10,115 nt of DNA from Rhodospirillaceae bacterium (GTDB lineage: Bacteria; Pseudomonadota; Alphaproteobacteria; Rhodospirillales_A; Casp-alpha2). A model generated the notes under the pieces. The model saw nothing but the letters and a program-made list of their open reading frames with translations. It searched no databases and had not been told where the DNA came from. The translations under genes were made by a program, and so were the position numbers. Shown here in pieces: positions 5,935 to 10,115 of this stretch. Positions within the stretch are counted from its first letter, which is position 1, and the number at the start of each line of letters is the position of its first letter. The DNA is taken from contig DNMS01000164.1 in assembly GCA_003488105.1 (NCBI GenBank), positions 1 to 10,115 on the forward strand. Direction: 5' to 3'.

Positions 5935-6038
5935 GCCCAGGTGTGATCCTGGGCTAATGCCCTATTGTGCGATTGCGAAGGTAGCGGCAACAATCCGGCA
6001 TCCATGAATGCCGTGAATGGTTGGTTCCCTTCCGGCAT
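5935..6038 (+). promoter_or_regulatory. Chemoreceptor leader with short alternative-pairing elements
   Basis: Two clusters of short inverted repeats lie in the presumed 5' leader. Cluster one: GCCCAGG (5935-5941) pairs with CCTGGGC (5948-5954), while the GGGC of that second arm can instead pair with GCCC at 5959-5962. Cluster two: CGGCAT (5996-6001) pairs with ATGCCG (6008-6013), which can instead pair with a second CGGCAT at 6033-6038, seven bases before the ribosome-binding AGAAGG. Neither cluster is followed by a T-tract, so these are not intrinsic terminators. No known riboswitch is recognised. Confidence 0.3.
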
Positions 6039-6056
6039 CGAACGAGAAGGTGAGAG

Positions 6057-8066
6057 ATGCTGATCGGCCGTACATCTATTCGCTTCCGCACATTCCTCGG
6101 ATTCGCATCAGTGATCGTGCTGCTGGGGGTGTCCGCAGGGGTTTCCGTGACCCGTTTCGCCGAATTCGCCGGCACCAGCGAGACGATCGTCAAGGACGTG
6201 GAACTGGTCGGCGCCGCCAACGACTACGCCTTACAACTGTTCGCGTTGTCGGAAGCGGTCTATCGGTTCCGCGACGCCAAGACGGACGCCGCCATCGACG
6301 GGATCATCCAGGCCCGCGCGGCCGCGGACAGCGCGGGGGAAGCGATCAAGGGGGCCTTCGCCGGCAAAGGCCAGGAAGATTTGGTCGAGGCGATCACCAC
6401 GGCGCAGACGAAGTACGGCGGCCAGTTGGATGATCTTATCCGGCGTATCAGCGGCGATAGGGAAGGGGCCGACGTGATTCTTCTGGCGGCGGAAAAGCTG
6501 CCGGGGTCGGTCGACGGGCTGGTCACGTTTCTCAAGGGCTATGACCATCCGAAGGCGCCGGAATTCGCCGCCGCCGTGGCGGCCCACGGCGCGGAGGCCC
6601 TTCAGACAGCGTTGAAGCTTGCCGTGTCGCGCGACACGACCCAGGGCGAGGCTGCCCTTGCCGCCGTGGCCCGTCTGGGTGACGTGGTCACGGCCGTTCG
6701 CAGCTTGCTGAAAGAACAGAAGGTGCCGCGCCGCGACCAGCGGGCGGCCAAGTTTGCCGGACGTGACGTCGATACCTTGCGTCAGGGAGTTGCCTCGTTT
6801 TCCGGCGCTGTTCAAGGCACCAAGGATTCGTGGAACCTGTTCAAGGCCACCTTGAACGGATTGCAGGACCGCATTGCCGGTCTGCGCAGCGCCGCCCTGG
6901 CGCATCAGTCCGAGGGCATGGCCGGTTTGGCCGACCGTTCGCGGAATGCCGTGCGCGAAGGCGCCGCGGTTGGCGCGGCGGGCGTTCTGGCCGCCGTTCT
7001 GCTGGCTTGGCTTCTGGGGCGCAGCATCGTGCGGCCGCTGAACCGTTTGCGCGACGACGTATCGGCCATGATCCCCGCACATGTTGCGGGAGCGTCAGTC
7101 CGGTCCCGCGACGAGGTGACGCAACTGGCCCAGGCCTTCGATATCTTCCGCCGCGAGCACGAGGAGGCCGAACGCCTGCGCCTGGAACGCGACGCGGAAC
7201 AGCAGCGCCAGTCGCATCGCGCCTCCGCCATCGCCGGCATGACCACGGAATTCAACGATCAGGTGAAACAGGTGTTCGAGGCCTTCGGGCATTGTATTCA
7301 GCGCATGGGCCACACGGCCAACAGCATGAACGAAAATGCCGAGCGCACGACCGAACAGGCGGTCACCGTATCGTCGGCGACGGAACAGGCGGCGGTCAAT
7401 TTCCAGTCGGTCGCCGCGGCGGCGGAACAGATGTCGATGTCCTTCGCCGAGATCGACCAGCAGATCCGGCTGTCGTCGCAGAAGGTCGATGCAGCAGTCG
7501 CCGACAGCCGCGAGGCGGGAGCCCGCATTTCCGAACTGGCGCGCTCCGCCGACCGCATCGGCGACGTGGTCAGCCTGATTACCGGCATCGCCGAGCAAAC
7601 CAACCTGCTGGCTCTCAATGCCACCATTGAGGCGGCACGCGCCGGTGACGCCGGCAAGGGCTTCGCTGTGGTGGCCGGCGAGGTCAAATCCCTGGCGCAA
7701 CAGACGGCCAAGGCGATCGGCGAGATCGAACTTCAGGTCGGCGGTGTGCAGTCCGCGACCCGTGACACGGTGCGCGTGATCGAAACCGTGACCGCCAAGG
7801 TTGGGGAGATCGCGGAAGTGGCGGAAAGCATTTCCGCCGCCATCGAAGAGCAGGTCCGCGTGACCAGCGAAATCGCGCGCAGCGTCGAGGACGCGACACA
7901 GGGCGCATCCTCGGCGGCGGAAAACATCGCCACCGTGTCCGAGGCGGCCAAGGCGTCGGGCGCCGTCGCCAACGACGTGCTCGACACGTCACGCGAACTG
8001 GAACAGATGTCGGGCCGCCTGCGCACGGTCATCCAGGGGTTCCTCACGGACGTGCGCGTGGCCTGA
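6057..8066 (+). CDS. Methyl-accepting chemotaxis protein
   Basis: A 669-residue transmembrane chemoreceptor that relays a ligand signal to the CheA/CheW array. Order of parts: TM1 about 12-31; a periplasmic all-helical sensor about 34-303; TM2 about 304-321; HAMP about 320-372 with the usual Arg-Pro (IVRPLNRL) after the membrane; then the long signalling coiled coil. The kinase-control hairpin tip is intact at about 511-550 ([20 protein letters not shown] then [15 protein letters not shown]). The sensor, at 270 residues, is too long for a single four-helix bundle and fits a double-bundle type such as HBM, an inference from length and helix content. There is no C-terminal NWETF-like CheR-docking peptide (it ends FLTDVRVA). 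The ATG at 6057 has AGAAGG 6 bases upstream. Che or flagellar genes are not in the window. The ligand is unknown. Confidence 0.95.
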   Translation: MLIGRTSIRFRTFLGFASVIVLLGVSAGVSVTRFAEFAGTSETIVKDVELVGAANDYALQLFALSEAVYRFRDAKTDAAIDGIIQARAAADSAGEAIKGAFAGKGQEDLVEAITTAQTKYGGQLDDLIRRISGDREGADVILLAAEKLPGSVDGLVTFLKGYDHPKAPEFAAAVAAHGAEALQTALKLAVSRDTTQGEAALAAVARLGDVVTAVRSLLKEQKVPRRDQRAAKFAGRDVDTLRQGVASFSGAVQGTKDSWNLFKATLNGLQDRIAGLRSAALAHQSEGMAGLADRSRNAVREGAAVGAAGVLAAVLLAWLLGRSIVRPLNRLRDDVSAMIPAHVAGASVRSRDEVTQLAQAFDIFRREHEEAERLRLERDAEQQRQSHRASAIAGMTTEFNDQVKQVFEAFGHCIQRMGHTANSMNENAERTTEQAVTVSSATEQAAVNFQSVAAAAEQMSMSFAEIDQQIRLSSQKVDAAVADSREAGARISELARSADRIGDVVSLITGIAEQTNLLALNATIEAARAGDAGKGFAVVAGEVKSLAQQTAKAIGEIELQVGGVQSATRDTVRVIETVTAKVGEIAEVAESISAAIEEQVRVTSEIARSVEDATQGASSAAENIATVSEAAKASGAVANDVLDTSRELEQMSGRLRTVIQGFLTDVRVA

Positions 8067-8135
8067 CGTTGACGGCTCCCGGCGGCGTGGTGCAGGCTCT
8101 TGCCAACCGATCAACAACGCACCGGGAAACCACCC

Positions 8136-8765
8136 ATGTTCTGGAATATCAACGAAACCGCGGACCACGGTCTGCCCCGCAACCCGTGGAAGGCCTGTGT
8201 CGTGCCGCGCCCGATCGGCTGGATCACCACGATCTCTGATGACGGCGAGGTCAACCTGGCGCCCTACAGCTATTTCAACGCCTGTGGCGAAAATCCGCCC
8301 ATGGTCATGTTCTCCGGCGGTCCCCGGCCCGAAGGTCCCAAGAAAGACACGGTGGCGAATTGTGAGACCCAGGGCGAATTCGTCTGCAACATGTCGACCT
8401 GGGCGCTGCGCGACGCCATGAACCAGTCGAGCGCGGCCCTTCCCGCAGGTGAGGATGAAACCCGTTTCGCGGGGCTGGAAACGGAGCCTTCGACCCTGGT
8501 CAAGCCGCCCCGTATCAAGGCCGCCCCCATCCATATCGAATGCGTCTATCACCAGACCGTGGTGATGCCTCATAACGTCAAGGAAGAGGGCAACCGCGTG
8601 GTGTTCGGACGGGTTGTCGGCCTTCACATCAAGGACGAGGTGCTGACCGACGGCTTCGTCGACATGGCCAAGGTGCAGCCCATCGCGCGCCTGGGCTACA
8701 TGGATTACGCCCGGGTCGACACGGTGTTCACCATGGATCGGCCGACCCTGAAGGCCGCCGAATAG
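8136..8765 (+). CDS. Flavin reductase family protein (DIM6/NTAB type, FMN-binding split barrel)
   Basis: A 209-residue cytoplasmic FMN-binding protein. The family's N-terminal block is clear: NPWKACVVPRPIGWITT (16-32), then NLAPYSYFNACGENPPMVMFS (40-60), then KDTVANCETQGEFVCNM (70-86) and the MNQSSAALPAGEDET loop (95-109). Members reduce flavin for partner monooxygenases or act as flavoenzymes themselves; no monooxygenase is adjacent, so the partner and substrate are open. I chose the ATG at 8136, where the family usually begins with MF and a short acidic lead; the TTG at 8100 in the same frame has no ribosome site and adds an atypical stretch. The site before the ATG is weak (GGGAA). It lies 69 bp after the chemoreceptor on the same strand and ends 30 bp before the convergent repeat protein. 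Confidence 0.92.
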   Translation: MFWNINETADHGLPRNPWKACVVPRPIGWITTISDDGEVNLAPYSYFNACGENPPMVMFSGGPRPEGPKKDTVANCETQGEFVCNMSTWALRDAMNQSSAALPAGEDETRFAGLETEPSTLVKPPRIKAAPIHIECVYHQTVVMPHNVKEEGNRVVFGRVVGLHIKDEVLTDGFVDMAKVQPIARLGYMDYARVDTVFTMDRPTLKAAE

Positions 8766-8795
8766 TCGGAATCTAATTTGTCGGGATGGGGCCGG

Positions 8796-10115
8796 TCAGC
8801 CGGTGCGCTTCAGGCGCATCAGTTCGTGAACGGACACTTGTGGGAAAATCCCCGGCGTGCCTTCGCGGTACAGCATCATCACGCCGTTGCGGATGTCGGG
8901 AAATCCGTCGCGGGTATCGTCGAAATGACGGATTTCCAGGGATACGGTCTTCTGCGTCACCTTGTCGACGGCCCGCCAAATCATGGTCGGGTTGTCACGC
9001 CGCGCCTGTCCGAAGGGGGCGACCGAGCGGGTCACGGTCGCCGTCGGCGGCCCGAAGCGGCGGACCAGCCAGTCGGCGATTTCGCCGAAGCCCTCGGCAT
9101 TGAACACGGTATGGATGCGGGTCGGCGCCCCGTCGTCGAAACGCACGACGGACCCGGTGCCCGTATAGAGGATCGTCGAGACCAGGAACTTGGGTTCCAG
9201 GAATGCCGGCCATTGCAGTTCCTTGATACAGAACTGGGTGCGACCGCCGGTCTTTTCGATGCATTCCGGTGCCAAGCCTTCGCCGCCGCGCGCGTTCTCG
9301 GGGACGAAGGTGTTGTACAGGCTGGTGCCGGCGCCGACCGACAGCGTGACCCCGTCAAGCGCCCGGCCCCGGCTGTCGAGCGCCGCTTGCGGGGATGAGC
9401 CATCGGCCAGGGCGGCGGTGGCGGGCGGGTCGATGACGGCGCCGTCGGCCATCTGGACCTTGGTCACGGGCCAGGCGCTGGCGGCGTTGGCGCCCGAGGG
9501 CAGCGGTCCCAACTGGGCGGCGTCCTGCGCGGACTTGTCGAACCCGGCGCGGAAGCTGGCCGGCGTCACATAGGCGCTGGCCAAGTCCTGCACGGGCGGG
9601 GCTTGGCCGGGCAACACCACGGGCAAGGTCCAGGCGGCGGGCAGCACCGGGCGGCCTTCGACATCCAGGCGGACCTCCGACCCCGGGGGGAGGGCGGCCA
9701 GGATTTCCTGTGACGTCGCCACCGGCGGTTCGGCGTCGAGAGGATTGGTGGACGGTTTGTCGCTGTCGAGCAGGCTGGACAGGTCACCGAGCGCCTGGGA
9801 CAGAGGATCGCCGGCCTCCGCCGTTTTCTGATCCCCCTCAGGCGGGGCGCCGATGCCCAGTTCGGCGGCGAGGGGATCACCGGCGGGCGGGCTGCCCGCG
9901 CCGCCCAGGCCAAGCTCTGCGGCCAAGGGGTCGGCGTCGGGCGTGCCGATACCCAGTTCTGCGGCGAGGGGATCGGCGGCAGGCTTGGTGTCCAGGCCCA
10001 GTTCGTCGGCAAGCGGATCGTTCTTGGGTGCCGGTGTGCCGAATTCCTTTTCCAAGGCATCCAAGGAAGCATCGGCCGATGTGGCGGGTTTCGCAGCGGG
10101 CGTGGCCGGGCGCGG
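8796..10115 (-). CDS. Unrecognised protein with tandem DPLAAELG repeats (N terminus outside window)
   Basis: A partial protein of at least 439 residues. Two starts inside the window (a TTG at 10064 and others) are not persuasive, and the frame stays open to the right edge with a Pro/Ala-rich run (PRPATPAAKPATSADAS), so the true start is outside. Next, at about 9790-10035, come four copies of DPLA-(A/D)-ELG-(I/L), separated by linkers rich in Pro, Gly and Ala, plus a degenerate fifth (DPLSQALGDL). A 100-residue linker follows. The last 180 or so residues look folded, with conserved-looking stretches ECIEKTGG, QFCIKELQWPAFL, LYTGTGSVVRFDDG and HTVFNAEGFGEIADWLVRRF, and two cysteines 12 residues apart. 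I recognise no family. The layout of a disordered repeat region on a folded domain suggests that the repeats are short binding motifs. It converges with the flavin reductase. Confidence 0.8.
   Translation of the reverse strand, partial: PRPATPAAKPATSADASLDALEKEFGTPAPKNDPLADELGLDTKPAADPLAAELGIGTPDADPLAAELGLGGAGSPPAGDPLAAELGIGAPPEGDQKTAEAGDPLSQALGDLSSLLDSDKPSTNPLDAEPPVATSQEILAALPPGSEVRLDVEGRPVLPAAWTLPVVLPGQAPPVQDLASAYVTPASFRAGFDKSAQDAAQLGPLPSGANAASAWPVTKVQMADGAVIDPPATAALADGSSPQAALDSRGRALDGVTLSVGAGTSLYNTFVPENARGGEGLAPECIEKTGGRTQFCIKELQWPAFLEPKFLVSTILYTGTGSVVRFDDGAPTRIHTVFNAEGFGEIADWLVRRFGPPTATVTRSVAPFGQARRDNPTMIWRAVDKVTQKTVSLEIRHFDDTRDGFPDIRNGVMMLYREGTPGIFPQVSVHELMRLKRTG

Noticed and set aside
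5935..5962. Terminator for the thioesterase at the GCCCAGG/CCTGGGC hairpin
   Set aside because: No T-tract follows on either strand, so it is treated as a leader structure instead.
8778..9398. Plus-strand 206-residue frame opposite the repeat protein
   Set aside because: Gly/Arg/Ala-rich shadow frame; the minus-strand frame has the repeats and a folded-looking C-terminal domain and is open for more than 1.3 kb.

Overview
The window is GC-rich, gene-dense chromosomal DNA with the look of an alphaproteobacterium, probably a Rhodospirillales-like lineage. That placement is an inference from codon use, Pro/Ala-rich low-complexity proteins and the gene families present; no rRNA or tRNA is here to test it. 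I see no transposase, integrase, CRISPR array, phage gene or recognisable defence locus. Most of the window is ordinary housekeeping and accessory metabolism with several poorly characterised small proteins.

Left part (1-3659): the tail of an EamA/DMT-type transporter (+) converges with a minus-strand group. Read in the direction of transcription, that group is a 67-residue cysteine-rich zinc-ribbon protein (3492-3289), a 561-residue thiamine-diphosphate enzyme of the acetolactate-synthase type (3254-1569) and a membrane-anchored Sel1-repeat protein (1440-220). The first two are 34 bp apart and probably co-transcribed. The third has a 128-bp gap before it and may have its own promoter.

Middle part (3493-5811): a 167-bp divergent control region with two short dyads and a plausible sigma-70 promoter precedes a dienelactone hydrolase (+). 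A 303-bp gene-free stretch follows, holding a strong intrinsic terminator and a partial second copy of it. Next come three plus-strand genes: a secreted 120-residue protein resembling the Rap1a/Tai type, a 65-residue protein whose C-terminal half resembles the FliG-binding tail of FliF, and a hot-dog thioesterase that starts at TTG.

Right part (5812-10115): a 245-bp leader with an AT-rich promoter-like block and two sets of short elements that could pair in alternative ways precedes a 669-residue chemoreceptor (+). It is followed by a DIM6/NTAB-type flavin reductase (+). Converging on that is an unrecognised minus-strand protein with tandem DPLAAELG repeats, whose reading frame stays open to the right edge, so its N terminus is missing.

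The genes do not form one obvious pathway. The thiamine-diphosphate enzyme, dienelactone hydrolase, thioesterase and flavin reductase fit small-molecule or aromatic catabolism, while the chemoreceptor and possibly the FliF-tail-like protein fit motility. No clearly new multi-gene system is visible; the best leads are the small FliF-tail-like protein, the zinc-ribbon/ThDP pair and the repeat protein at the right edge.
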